DNA of 64,000 bases from Rhyacophila brunnea (lineage: Eukaryota > Arthropoda > Insecta > Trichoptera > Rhyacophilidae): assembly GCA_022495005.1 (NCBI GenBank), contig JAGYXB010001001.1, forward strand, positions 310,001 through 374,000. The letters are read 5' to 3'. Position 1 is the first letter of the stretch, and each line of letters begins with the position of its first letter. The translations under genes and the position numbers were made by a program. The notes beneath the pieces are model-generated. The model did no database searches and was not told where the DNA came from. It saw nothing but the letters and a program-made list of their open reading frames with translations. This document shows, one piece after another, positions 10,767 through 21,743 of this stretch.

Positions 10767-11455
10767 ACATGTGCCGTTAAAAAAATCGGTTAGATACATG
10801 TTTAAACATGGCGTTAACATAATTTTACTCCCTACTTCAATTATAGTTTGTCAATTTATGGCTACGGCCGTATGTTGTAGCTTAACCACTGGGAAATGCC
10901 AAAAGAAATGGCGTATTTCAAAAAAACACTACCTTATTCTTAGGTCAATAGTTATTATAAAGCAATCATTTAAATGGTCAAGGACATAGCTTATAGTAAG
11001 TATCTTTAGAATTATCTTCAAATGTGTTAATCTTGCCCATTTTTTGAATAATAAAATGCCCAATTCTTGTCAAATTTGGGATCACAGAGATTATCAATAT
11101 AATTTTTTAACGTAAGTATTTCACTAAAATAATGTCGACATAAATTATACTGATGGTTTTATAAATGCGTTTAAAAATTAATAAATGTAAAAATTCTTAA
11201 CACCACTGCACATTTATGTACTGAAATATGACTATATTCTAAAACATTAGAGCGAGAGGTTTAAAAGAAAACTATTTTATGTAATAAAAATACTTTATGC
11301 AGTCATCAAATGTTTAAAATAAATATAATGGATAATAAGGCTTCAAAATTAAATAATTAGATTATCTGCAACGTTTAAGGTATGTACAGGATCATGCTTT
11401 GAAAATAGAAAAAAAGCTCCATTTTGACCCACGCTGAACACGTCCGCCCTTAACA
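10767..11455 (+). repeat. Foldback element arm 1
   Basis: About 690 bp, matched by 12139-12548 (direct, 3' two-thirds) and by 12549-13272 (inverted, full length). It starts with ACATGTGCCGTTAAAAAAAT and contains ATGGCTACGGCCGTATGTTG, CAAATTTGGGATCACAGAG and TAGAGCGAGAGGTTTAAAA. A 72-codon frame at 10771-10989 shows no known motif and is not evidence of a gene. No transposase is visible in the complex. Confidence 0.8.
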
Positions 11456-11876
11456 CTAAAGTTTATGACCGTTCGGCGTAAAAACCTCAATTTATCTGCT
11501 TGGTTTTGATAATCATGCACAACTAACTCCATAAACTCATTATTTTGTTGTATCTAGTCACCCAAGCATTTATATGTAGCTTGCCGGCAACACCAAGTTG
11601 AGTCCCGTTCAATTGAGGCTTTCCAGGGATTAGAAATGCAGAAATCATATAATTTGATTTTTACGGTATATTGAAAATCTGTGTTGTTAAAAATCTATAC
11701 AACATAATATAGAAATACAACAATTTCAATATTAAATGTTATATTTTTCCTGAAATGTCATAGTTTTATTTATCGGTGATCTGTTTTGTCACCGTTCTGT
11801 TCCTTTATGTTCTGTTTATTCATGGAACCATTGAAATATATAATATAATAAAATTTTATATCTAAACATATTTATA

Positions 11877-12125
11877 CTTTAGGTGTAGGTAGGATGTTGA
11901 GATCCGACATAAATAGTGCATACTAAACTTTGTCAATCATACTTATTGTTTTTATGAACTAATAAATGATACAAATTGCTGATAGTGTTGGGTGGCTTTT
12001 AAAATTCAATTTAATAATGCATAAACAAAGACATTATAGATAAGTAATAGATAAAAAATATTAGTCTATCTCTAAAATTTGTCAAAGTATGCCTTAAATC
12101 ACAATATAATATTAGATATTTTATG
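11877..12125 (+). repeat. Family H fragment (solo arm)
   Basis: GGTGTAGGTAGGATGTTGAG, then GATCCGACATAAATAGTGCA and ACTTTGTCAATCATACTTAT match one arm of the family H elements at 39419 and 46863. The rest of that element is missing. It lies between two arms of the foldback complex. Confidence 0.65.
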
Positions 12126-12138
12126 GAACAATATTATT

Positions 12139-12548
12139 TATAATGCCTAATACTTGTCAAATTTGGGATCAAAAAGATTATAAAATATATTTTTTATCGT
12201 AAATATGTCACTATATAATGTTAATATTAATTTTACTAATGGTTTTGTAAATGCGTTTCAAAATTAATAAATCTAAAAAATCTTAACACCACTTCACATG
12301 GACGTACTGAAATATGACGATATTCTAAAACTTTGGAGCGAGAGGTTTAAAACAATACTATTTTATGTAATAAAAATACTTTATGCACTCATCAAATGTT
12401 TAAAATAAATATAAAGGATAATAAGGCTTCAAAATTAAGTATATAAATACATTATCTACAACGTTTAAGGAATGTCTAGGGTTATGCTCTGAAAATACCA
12501 TAAAAGCTCCATTTTGACCTACGCCGAGCATGTGTGCCGTTAACGGCC
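12139..12548 (+). repeat. Foldback element arm 2 (truncated direct copy)
   Basis: Direct copy of the right part of arm 1, from AATGCCTAATACTTGTCAAA to GCATGTGTGCCGTTAACGG. It abuts arm 3 with almost no spacer. The junction GCCGTTAACGGC (about 12536-12547) is itself palindromic, so arms 2 and 3 could fold into a hairpin of about 400 bp per side. Confidence 0.8.
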
Positions 12549-13272
12549 CACGTGCTCGTCGTAGGTAAAAAATGAGTTTTTATTGTATTTTCAAACCATG
12601 ATCCTGGACACTCCTTAAACGTTGTAGATAATCTATTTATATAATTTTGAAGCCTTATTATCCTTTATAGTTATTTTAAACATTTGATGACTGCATAAAG
12701 TATTTTTGTTACATAAAATAGTATTCTTTTAAACCTCTCGCTCTAATGTTTTAGAATATAGTCATATTTCGGTACATAACTGTGCAGTGGTGTTAAGATT
12801 TTTTACGTTTATTAATTTTTAAACGCATTTATGAAACCATTAGTATAATTTATTACGAGATATTTTTTGTAAAATATTCACGATAAAAAATTATATTGAT
12901 AATCTCTGTGATCCCAAATTTGACAAGAATTAGGCATTTTATTATTCAAAAAATCGGCAAGATTAACACATTCGAAGATGATTCTAAAGATACTTATTAT
13001 AAGCTATGTCTTTGACCATTCAAGTGTGATAAACATCTTATGAATAATGATTGCTTTATAATAATTATTGACCTAAGAATAAGGTAGTGTTTTTTTGAAA
13101 TACGCCATTTCTTTTGTCATTCCCCAGTGGTTAAGCTACAACATACGGCCGTAGCCATAAATTGACAAACTATAATTGAAGTAGGGAGTAAAATGATATT
13201 GACGCGCGTGTTTGAACATGTACCGTTTAAAAAAAAATAAAAAAAAATTCGGTTAGGTACATGTTCAAACAC
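12549..13272 (-). repeat. Foldback element arm 3 (inverted, full length)
   Basis: Inverted copy of arm 1, with shared blocks GATCCCAAATTTGACAAG, CATACGGCCGTAGCCATAAA and TGAAGTAGGGAGTAAAATGA. It ends in its own hairpin: 13208-13224 pairs over 17 bp with 13256-13272 (GTGTTTGAACATGTACC). Arm 1 has a weaker version of the same terminal hairpin at its left end. Confidence 0.8.
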
Positions 13273-13849
13273 ATAATGATCCATTTAACTTGACTATTGA
13301 CGAATAACAGATTAAGATTGTGTTCCAATTTTGAAAATTTAATACGATATATTGCTTTGTTAGTTCCTTGTGCTGGCGACAGCGCTGCCCGCGACCTCCA
13401 GGCTGGAAACTTTTCTCTCGTGGCCTCTCACTCTTGACCGCAAGATAGCATTGAGAGTTTGCAATCTCCGTCTCGTTCTCGCCGACGTCAGGTTTGATAA
13501 TAACAGGGCAGCCACTTAGCTAATTAAACGTCAAACTGTTTGGTTACTGGCAGTGGTGTAACAAAATAATTCCATACATAGGGTTCTCGATGTAATTATG
13601 CACTTTCATTATCCACCACTGAAGACCTACAGATCCCTTTTTGCTATAAGGCGATATCAGGTACTTAGTTTAAACATTAAATCGAGACCTTGATAAAGCT
13701 CGGTCACAAAGTGGTACTTTAATGTCTCTTTATATGGCTTTCTAATTTGTACGTATGCATCTGAGATTTATTTGGACGTTAAAAGCAAGATAATGATTAA
13801 GATTATATTATGTTACAATTCTTCCTCTTCTTCGGCCATATCTGCCACT
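13273..13849. other. Spacer, partly GC-rich, unidentified
   Basis: 13370-13510 is GC-richer (GACAGCGCTGCCCGCGACC, GTCTCGTTCTCGCCGACGTC) but all frames are interrupted. CAGTGGTGTAACAAAA near 13551 resembles a hAT end without an identified partner. Confidence 0.3.
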
Positions 13850-14363
13850 TAATTGGACCATATGGACACCACGCGACGCCTTCAAGAATCCTTGTCGCTC
13901 GCCAGTCTTCTTCCTTTATTCCGGGTCAAATCAGCATCCCGTAGCTCCGCCGTATACACTATATAGATTGTATTTAGCGGCCTTCCAGGACGCCGGAATC
14001 CTGACGGTTTGAAGAACAGGCAAACCAGGTTGAGGTTCTCTTATGGCATCCGCAGCACGTGGCCGAGCCAGGTCCAACGTCGCCTCTTCACTTTCAGCGT
14101 GATGAGAAGCTGCATGGTGCGTTCTTTTATCTCCTCGTTGCTCCTCAAGTCACACCCCACCGCACACCCAGTATCCGTTGCAAACATCTGTTTTTAAAGC
14201 CCAGTATACGGTTGCTCTGAGCCTTCGTACGGTGCCATGATTGGCTGCCGTAAAGTAGCACCGTCAGAATGCAAGCGTCGAATAGGCGGCATTTTAAATT
14301 AATAATGGTTGAACGAACAAACGATTTTATCATTAGTGAACACAAGATTTGAGACAGACTCAT
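13850..14363 (-). pseudogene. Non-LTR retrotransposon reverse transcriptase C-terminus, broken
   Basis: On the minus strand, 14363-14145 encodes a piece with CRLFDACILTVLLYG, SQSWHRTK and FKNRCLQRILGVRW, the conserved thumb-side stretch following the RT palm in RTE-like and related insect non-LTR elements (LLYG.E.W ... RILG..W). After a frame change the next segment reads EEIKERTMQLLITLKVKRRR, then WTWLGHVLRMP and an in-frame stop, followed by FRRPGRPLNTIYIVYTAEL. This order (I..RR..WLGHVLRMP...RRPGRP) is the normal C-terminus of such elements. At least one frameshift and one stop show it is dead. A similar piece of the 3' part lies at 16259. Confidence 0.85.
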
Positions 14364-15883
14364 TTTTTCGCCAAATACCTTACAGCGAGGAAGGCCATTT
14401 AGGAAATCTTATGGTATTTGGTCAATTCCAACTTCGAAGGTCGGAGAAGACGAAATTCCATTTTCAGATGGATGGATTTAATCTAGAATACAATAATTCA
14501 CGACACAGGCATTGCGTGCTCTTGAAATATGCCAAACGAGATTGAACCAAACCATTGGAATGGTTGTTGGTTGAACTAATCATCTGGTTTATGATCCTCA
14601 ATCATGAGGTCCTGATGAATGAAAAGATAACATTAAAGTTCTTCAAGCCAACTACATTTAAAATAAAACTTATTTGCTATTTTTATTTCGTGTTTTATAT
14701 TGGTAATTAAGTATTTTTATTCATTTTATGACTATTTACAATTTCGTACTGTGTATAATGTTGTATTTTATCTTATTGTGTATTATGGCGCACTAGCCAA
14801 TAACTGTTATATCATAAAAACTATTTTCTAATAAATAATTAAATATCTCGTTTTAATTATTTTTTGGTTCATTAATAAGGATGTATGAAATTATAGGATT
14901 TGACAATACATTGATAATTTTCTTCCATGTCAACTAATCTCACGCGACTTCTTTCCTTCGGTGCTACGGGATCACCATCCTCTCTGAACTTCTCTTATTT
15001 GACTAGCAATGTGACCGAAGAATTGAAGAATATTTGGCGTCATGCAAGTGATACATGTTCGTTGATGCCAAGCATAATCCAATATAGAGAACATTTTGTC
15101 AGCATTGTGGGTGTTGAGTATTCTCCGTCATCAGCACATTTTAAATATAACGACTTTCTTTCTATCTTATTCCCAAAGAATCCTGGTTTAAATATTAAAA
15201 TAAAAAATGACAAAATCAACCCATTATATAAATACATACTACATTGTATAAATTTAATAAAACTTATTTGAAAAAGCAAATGATAAATCTGGTATTTTTA
15301 TTATATTTTTAATTTAGACGCTACTGATAATTTCCGATGGCCGCTCGGCAGCGCGGGAAAACAAAAATGCCAACATGGCGACTGGTCTGCTGCCCGTTAG
15401 CTGTCACATTTGAGGTTAAATCATTTGTGATTATTATCCCGCATAATGGCAAGAAAGTGGCCGCAGAAATAAATTAATGAATAAAAAATTTGGCGCGTGA
15501 CTCGCTGAAGGATGTCATTTCTCATCATTGGCCTAGTTTAAAGTGATATTATCCACTTCGTGTTTTATAAATTATTATTAGAAGCAAGTTAAATACAGGC
15601 TTTAGATTTAATTACAAGTATTATAATGATGTTTATGGGGTATTTTAATAGCGTGATAGGTTTTGAACTGCCAAGGATCGCCATAATAAGTGGTAAAATT
15701 AAGGATTTAAATGGTAGTACGATTCCTGAATAATTATTATTGTCAATGATATTATATTGAAATGGCTAAATAAACAAAACTTTTCAGAAATGAAGAAGTT
15801 TAATAAAAATATTTTACCAAACAGCGCACATTAATTACCTACTGTTTACATTTCCTATTGACTGGTGTTCACTTGGATGAATA
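14364..15883. other. Unannotated AT-rich stretch
   Basis: Overlapping frames at 14927-15279 (114 and 79 codons on opposite strands) have AT-driven composition and no recognisable domain. A GC-richer patch at 15320-15420 contains ACATGGCGACTGGTCTGCTG. No shared repeats were recognised. Confidence 0.35.
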
Positions 15884-16118
15884 CAGCGCTTGAAATGAAA
15901 AATTTTACGAACCGGAGCGCTCGATAATTTTACGAAAATATCTACTAGGTACATTAATTGTAAATGTGAATTATAAAAATAAGTGTGTTATTTTTTTATT
16001 ATATGAAATATCTAGCTCAGACGGTCAAATTAATATTTCCACGAGACGGAGCGATAATTTTATGGATTTTATGAACCGGAACGGCGCTCCGGTGCATTCC
16101 GGTCTATTTCGAGCCCTG
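15884..16118 (+). mobile_element. Family F hAT-like MITE, copy 1
   Basis: Terminal inverted repeats CAGCGCTTGAAATG and, inverted, CAGGGCTCGAAATAGACC, with subterminal CCGGAGCG words. The body shares TATCTAGCTCAGACGGT and GAGACGGAGCGATAATTTTA with 23470, 40067 and 51488. The flanking 8-mers do not match clearly in this copy, so it is older or rearranged. Confidence 0.75.
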
Positions 16119-16258
16119 TGTTTATATGACTGCAATGTGTATACAGCGATGATATCCATATTATTCTCGACAATCGTCTCTTATACATATTGTAAAATAT
16201 GTTTATTGAGAGTCATGGAAGGATATGCCATATATTCTTCGGCTTTATCAGCCCGTTA

Positions 16259-16343
16259 GTCCAAGAATCCCTGTCGCTCGCTAGTCTTGCATCATTCCAG
16301 GTCAAACCAGCATCCCGTATCTCCGACGTATACACTCTATAAT
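16259..16343 (-). pseudogene. Short fragment of the 13850 reverse-transcriptase family
   Basis: The plus-strand words CCAAGAATCCCTGTCGCTCG, TCCAGGTCAAACCAGCATCC and CGACGTATACACTCTATA match 13884-13970 at high identity and in the same order. On the minus strand this is the extreme C-terminal coding part of that element. Both ends are truncated. Confidence 0.7.
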
Positions 16344-16696
16344 ATTATTCTTTTCTAACCATTTCACTTTTAACTGAGTAATTTTTGTGGACCCAGTCGT
16401 ACTAAACGTTATCCATAATGATCGCTAATGTTACTAAATCATAACAGCATCCCATTAATTCTCCGAATATATTTTTTTAAATTCACTCTACAACCCGATA
16501 TGAATATTCGAAGATATTTCTTAATTTTTGCTTAATGAGAATTGAGTGTTTTACACGGTTAGCCGGCTAACTCGAAATCTAACTTTATTCACATTGCCAA
16601 GTAGATGTGTGTACTAAACGTCTTCTTGTCACGATCTTTACGGTTCATTTGTCGACCGAAATGTAGCTAGTTTAAGACTTATAGTGGGCGACCGTA

Positions 16697-16881
16697 GGCT
16701 GCAGACACACGGCGTTGCAGTTGACGTGCGTCGACGCAGGTCTTATTTGATTCCAAATACATCCGATTAGAATCACCAATTAGATAAAACAAATCCAACT
16801 GGTGATTCTAATCGGATGCATTTGAAATCAAATAAGACCTGCGTCGACGCACGTCTACTGCAATGCCGTGTGTCTGAAGCC
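16697..16881. mobile_element. Family M hairpin MITE (185 bp)
   Basis: Two arms of about 80-85 bp are near-perfect inverted repeats around a short AT-rich loop. Paired blocks include GGCTGCAGACACACGGC with GCCGTGTGTCTGAAGCC, ACGTGCGTCGACGCAGGTCT with its complement, and CCGATTAGAATCACCA with TGGTGATTCTAATCGG. Diverged copies lie at 1083-1635 and 60481. The 60481 copy is flanked by TAAT on both sides. No coding capacity. Transcription would give a long double-stranded hairpin. Confidence 0.8.
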
Positions 16882-18838
16882 TTAGGTGTTTTTCTTTTTC
16901 GAACTTCGAACTTCGAATTGGCTATGACGGTTTTTCGTCACACATTTGCCAGATTCTATCTAGGTACCGGCCAAATGTCCGCGTGTAGAAAAGCTTCATT
17001 TCAAAAATTACTAAAGCCTTTATTCTGTTAGTAAAATCAATTTAGTTTTCGATTTGTTCCCATTTCATTACATTACTTTAACTTTTACCTCAGCTCTATA
17101 ACTTTTAAAACCGCAGAAAGGTTCTCAAACTGCACTTGCGGCGATGCTTTAATCTAACCTGCATACACTCAAACTTGTATCTCAATATAAATTTACTTGA
17201 ATTCAAAAGCCGAGCACAAGTTTTAGAGTTACCGCTCCAACTGGAAAGTTTATTTTGAATAATATGTACCTATAGTACATTTCGATGCAACAAATATTTC
17301 TTCATATAAGATTTTTTTTGTTACTTTGAATATTTTAGAAACGGTTCTTATATGAAATCATGAAAATTAATTAATTTGGGAAAAATATGTATGTATATCA
17401 AATGGGACTTGAATCCGCAACCATCGAAATACGGATAATGTGGTTGAAATAAAGAATTGTACATTATTAAAGAATGCCACTATTTATCTTACCAGATACA
17501 ACCACAAACTAACTATTTATACCGCCACGTTATCTCAGACGTGAAAGTAGGGTGAGTCGTTTGAGATCACTATTGGACCCCGAACACATTACCATCATGT
17601 CGCGTTGTCACGCTGAGATAGCGAAAGTTAGTGAATGCCGTAATGGTAATCCTGAAGCAGGCCTCCAGGCTAGGATATATGGCTGGTCCCCTTACCTATA
17701 TCTAAGGTGAAGGCAGTGTGATTTTCGACAGTAGTGTTCCTCAAATGGTTTCCGCGGAACCCCAGAGTTAAGGTGACATCATATTATGAAGCATTCAATG
17801 ATCGCGACCTCCTTTTGTAGTAGCATAGTAACACGCAACCCTTCGTCATTTTGGGTAAATAGCGATTTTTCAGGTCAAGTCAGGAAACACGCTTAAAATA
17901 ATTATAAAATAAAATTCTACCCATAAATGATCATTTTAATTACATTAATCAGCATATCACATCAAATTGCATCGCATAGCCATGGAAAATAGTGGCGCAG
18001 GCTATTTTTTTTTACTATTCGTTACTATTACTATTACTATTTTTGGTGTATTTTTCTCACTTACCTAGTCGACCCGCCACGCCGGGAACCAAGCTAGAGC
18101 CCTGTCAGCCCCCTCTTTGTGGGTAGGCTCAAGAATAAAAGACATTCAAGCACCCTAGCGGTTTCTCTTCAATATACTAACTAGAAGATAAAATAATAAG
18201 GGTTAGATGACTAACACTTCATATAAAGTGGAGGAATCTTGCTGTAGGTAGAGAAAAGTAGAGACGTTTTCTAAATGCGATCAAGATCTAGATTTAGTTG
18301 AAGTGTTAATTTATGAATTATAAATATAAACAAGCGTTTTTATTAGGACCAAAAAAATATTATGTAGCCCCTCTCCGTGTTGTGGTCGTCTCTCTATTCG
18401 AGGAATGTTTTCGAATTTGGAACTTTCATAGTTAAGTGTTGCCAGTTTGTTTATTGGGGAATGATGTTTTCCTCACTTATCATTTTTAGCTGTGTGGATG
18501 AAAGAAAACTTTATTGGCACGTTGAAGTTTCTTAAATTATTTTTGAAGTTTCAAAAGTTTCCCTGAAAGCTTTGGTATCTTTCAAATCAGATATTTCACT
18601 CACAAAACACTTTCCATTTATCTACCCACATAATATACTATCTATGTAGGTTGTAAGTTATAGTAGAATATTATAATAATACTGCTTACCGATATATACT
18701 CAAATATTATGTAAATTTAAGATGTATTACTTTATTAACTTTGTAACCTTTTTCGATATTTTGACTATCATCATATATCATTTCTTTCTAGAAGCTTAGC
18801 TTTGCAGAGTCCATTTCTTATAGTTAGAGTGTATTTTT
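16882..18838. other. Mostly unannotated, with two small transposon-like hints
   Basis: At 17403-17470 the minus strand has GGTTGCGGATTCAAGTCCCA, a tRNA box-B-like word and probable SINE remnant. At 17736-17775 AGTGTTCCTCAAATGG followed by CCGCGGAACCCCAGAGTT resembles the start of a hAT element, but the matching end was not found. The remainder is AT-rich without long frames. Confidence 0.35.
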
Positions 18839-19393
18839 ACAATGTTTTTCTTAGCTCATATTCTTATTTGTCCAGTGGTTCTTTGTCCGGTACAAATCAT
18901 CTTGCAATCGATTTTTAACTAACTTCCCGACTAGCTAGACATTTAAAACTTTTAGAATATATCAGAACACGATGCCAATGCATTTTTTTATTACTTTTAG
19001 CCATCTCTAAGTAGAATTGAATTCATTTTCAGTTAATTCTGTTTTGTATGAAAAGTTATTTCGACACCATTATTGGTTGCTAGGGGTCTGGGGTCCTAGC
19101 AACTAAATTATTAATATATACGTTGAAAATGTCTCTCTGAGGCGGACGAAACCGGTCCTAATCTATTATATAAAAGTGGAATAAGTAAAAAAAATAAAAA
19201 ACCAACAATATACGTCTGTTACTATGGAAATCAATATGCAATGTCAAAATGACATTTCAGTATTCTATATTATTATTCAGTATTTCTATCAAGTACAAAT
19301 TTTTTGATCGTTTAAGCTAGTCAAGTCAAGTTTATATGATTCAACAGAAAATTTAAAAACGTTGTATATAAAAAAATCTTTTTATCTTGTAAT
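18839..19393 (+). mobile_element. Family A element, copy 2 (carrying a nested insertion)
   Basis: Full-length match to the other family A copies, from ACAATGTTTTTCTTAG to TTATCTTGTAAT. It is interrupted at 19124-19207 by an 84-bp family C element, which splits TTAATATATACGT from the following GTTACTATGG block. The TATA-rich 3' segment is slightly expanded. Confidence 0.85.
19124..19207 (+). mobile_element. Family C short insertion with hammerhead-like 3' half (84 bp)
   Basis: Flanked by an exact 8-bp duplication ATATACGT (19116-19123 and 19208-19215) and absent from all other family A copies, so it is a real insertion. It contains CTCTCTGAGGCGGACGAAAC then CGGTCCTAATC and ends in an A-rich tail. 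GACGAAAC...GGTC resembles the 3' half of a type-I hammerhead with a minimal stem III, but the CUGANGA element is imperfect (CTGAGGC). A similar unit is at 35974 and a weak one at 61384. Confidence 0.7.
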
Positions 19394-19469
19394 TATTATG
19401 TAGATGTATTATCTTTCAGCCGGTACCGACTGTGAAAATATAGGCTAAAATGCATTGTTGTTTGTTACC

Positions 19470-19815
19470 TTACTTTTACGATGCGGATAAATTCTGTACA
19501 TTCCGGTAATGTCACCTTGGGTTACCGTACGAGATTTAACAATATTACAATATGTATTGAAAATGTCTAATAAGGTTTCATCATATTTGTTTTATCCATA
19601 AAATTATCAAAAAGACATCAAAACTGGATTATAATCATACGAGTATTTCTATAATATATTCTTACAGCATACAAGTTATACTATCTTGATCTCACGCCTT
19701 ATCTCTTCTCCATATCTCTTTCTCACAATTGTGTATACCTATCTCTCTTTGTCGCATATACTTTTTGATATATCACTTTTGTTCATAATGGAATGCGATG
19801 CTCTGTATTAGCAGA
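19470..19815 (+). repeat. Family P repeat, copy 1
   Basis: Matches 58728-59080 in the same orientation. Shared words are TTTACGATGC, ACAATATTACA, ATTATAATCATA, GTATTTCTATAATA/GTATTTCAATACA, TTCTTACAGC.TACAAGT, ACTATCTTGATC and AATGGAATGCG.CGCTCTGT-like ends. Non-coding; class unknown. Confidence 0.7.
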
Positions 19816-19985
19816 TTATTTTACAACTAATGTGTTTAATATTTTCAATTAAACCTTAAATTGTTAACCTTTTAAATAAGATAAACCTCCATACACCAAC
19901 ATAATAATACCTACCTACTATTTCCTTCATGGAGAGAAAACTCCTCATTATAATAATAAAAACGTTTGCGGATAAGCATATTTTT

Positions 19986-20285
19986 TTAAACAGTAGGTAA
20001 TGATATAATAGTATTATTATTTAATATAATAGGTACATAGGTACAGATATTGTAAGAAACAGCAAGTAGGTAGTGTGGCACCCCCGTATGGACCCCATTT
20101 GGGGATGTCTCTGTGTATCTGGAGAGGCCCGAATCGGTATCAAACCCAACAAATAGTAAAGCGCTGATTACGAAAATAAATAATAATAACAGAGCTGAGC
20201 CGGTAATGCAGTAGATTATGACCGTTGAAATATTGCAACGTCGCCGTCTTTCGACAACGGCTCTCGTTGAAAAGCGAAAACACAA
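19986..20285 (-). other. Orphan reading frame with a transmembrane-like segment (possible exon)
   Basis: Open for about 100 codons on the minus strand, and further upstream through CDLAVCSVLPAILC, but without an in-frame ATG near the start. It reads RAVVERRRRCN followed by a continuous hydrophobic stretch (IIYCITGSALLLLFIFVISA, about residues 24-50) and then DTDSGLSRYTETSPNG. A basic cluster before a hydrophobic span is the layout of a type II signal anchor. I do not recognise a family. It could be an internal or first exon, or chance. No clear donor site was seen. The plus strand carries CAAGATGGCGG at 20283-20293. Confidence 0.25.
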
Positions 20286-20689
20286 GATGGCGGGCAGAAC
20301 GCTACAAACAGCTAAATCGCAAACACGCCAATTTCGTCCTCCGTAAACTTAAATTATTAAAAATGTAACTATTATAATATTAACTTAAATATACCTTGCC
20401 GTTTCCAAAACAATTCCGGTGTGTTATTTGTTAACCTCCAAATCCTAAAATCCAGACGAAAAACCATACAAAAATTAAAGTGACAGTTTGCTATTCAAAT
20501 TCAAAATGGAGGGAATTGATAGTAGGTACTGGTCGAAACTAGTGCCTTTGATTGAGCAATCTGTGAGCAATATTTCAGTTGGAATTATTTCAAAGTCTTA
20601 CCATTTTAAGAATGATAGCGTCGAAGATATTGTTTAATTTCCAATACAAGCTATAACTTTTCTTCATCGTGTTAACTCTTCAATGGCTA

Positions 20690-20835
20690 CAGGGCATGGC
20701 CTCCACAAGGGGGGGGGCTGACAGGGCTTCAGCCTGGGGGCCCGGGCTAAGGAGGGGCCCGGTGAGGCGAATCAACCAGATAAGTGAGATAAACACACAT
20801 CATAAATTTGCTTTAAGTATTTCATAGTAAAAAAA
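20690..20835 (+). repeat. Family L GC-rich repeat, copy 1
   Basis: GGCCTCCACAAGG then GGGCTGACAGGGCTTCAGCC, GGGGCCCGG, and AACCAGATAAGTGAGATAAA followed by CACACA match 54170-54305. A related GC block (TAGCCTGGGGGCCCGATG) follows at about 21088-21120, so the element may extend to there. The GGGGCCC words resemble some hAT-type ends, but no duplication was found. Confidence 0.6.
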
Positions 20836-21189
20836 GTCGCCTGCGGCGCTATTTTCCTTCAATAATATTTAATATTATTTAAAGTTATGTGGTTGTACGA
20901 TACAATTTTTAATTGTGTATCAATACTCGCAATCTCCATACTAATTCAAATGGATGTATTAAAATAATATATAATAAAACACTATACATACACATTATTA
21001 ATTTTACCGCGTACACCATTTGGAAAACGCTACTGTAGAGCTTCACACTGCCTTTATCATTAGCGATAGGTAGGGAGGCCCCTCCAAAGATCCTAGCCTG
21101 GGGGCCCGATGTGGGGCCCATGCTACAGGGTATCGCTCCAGAAGTTAGCAAAGCAACAACATAAACCTCTGCCTGTAGGATCTCAGGTT

Positions 21190-21345
21190 TTGTACGAAAT
21201 ATGTGTTCCATACTTTGTATTTCACCGCATTTGCAAGGTAGGGATGTCATCAATGAACCAGTATTTTACCGTATTGTGATCGATGTACCATAGTTCTCAG
21301 TCTATTGAGGGCTATCGTTGCTGATACTTCAGACCGGCTCCAGGC
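21190..21345 (-). pseudogene. Non-LTR retrotransposon RT extreme C-terminus, broken
   Basis: On the minus strand, from 21342, the translation reads WSRSEVSATIALNRLRTMVH then RSQYGKILVH and two stops. In a shifted frame it continues TSLPCKCGEIQSMEHIF. The order NRLR...(H/Y) followed by C.CGE.Q(T/S)M.HI is the familiar cysteine-histidine end of many insect non-LTR polymerases. The frameshift and stops make it a dead fragment. It belongs to a different element type from the RT at 13850. Confidence 0.75.
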
Positions 21346-21743
21346 GGGATACATTCTGCTGGCTTTACCAATTATTCGACACCCTAGGAATCTAGTATTG
21401 CTTCTCATGCGGACAGTCTATCCTGATGAGGTGGTAAAAGTAAGATTGTTACGACGAAGCTTCTCTTGGATTTAAACCATGTTTATGCACAAACTATGCT
21501 CTCTCTCTTGGAAAGTCTTCTTAGTGTGGACTGGAGTTTGATATCGAATAGTAGGAGAGGCATTTTCCTAGAGTGGCGTTAGATTTAGGCACCCCGATAC
21601 AATCAGCTGATCTATATGACGTGCTGATTTTTACTATCCCATTGCATAGTGGAAGAGCTGATACCATTAGTATATTATCGTCATCTTACTATTAAAATCT
21701 CGTAAGTCTATTTGAGAAGAATGTTGAGGGGACGGAAAAAACG

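Noticed and set aside
17736..17775. hAT-like start with CCGCGGAACCCCAG
   Set aside because: Looks like a known style of hAT end, but the matching right end and duplication were not found, so boundaries cannot be given.
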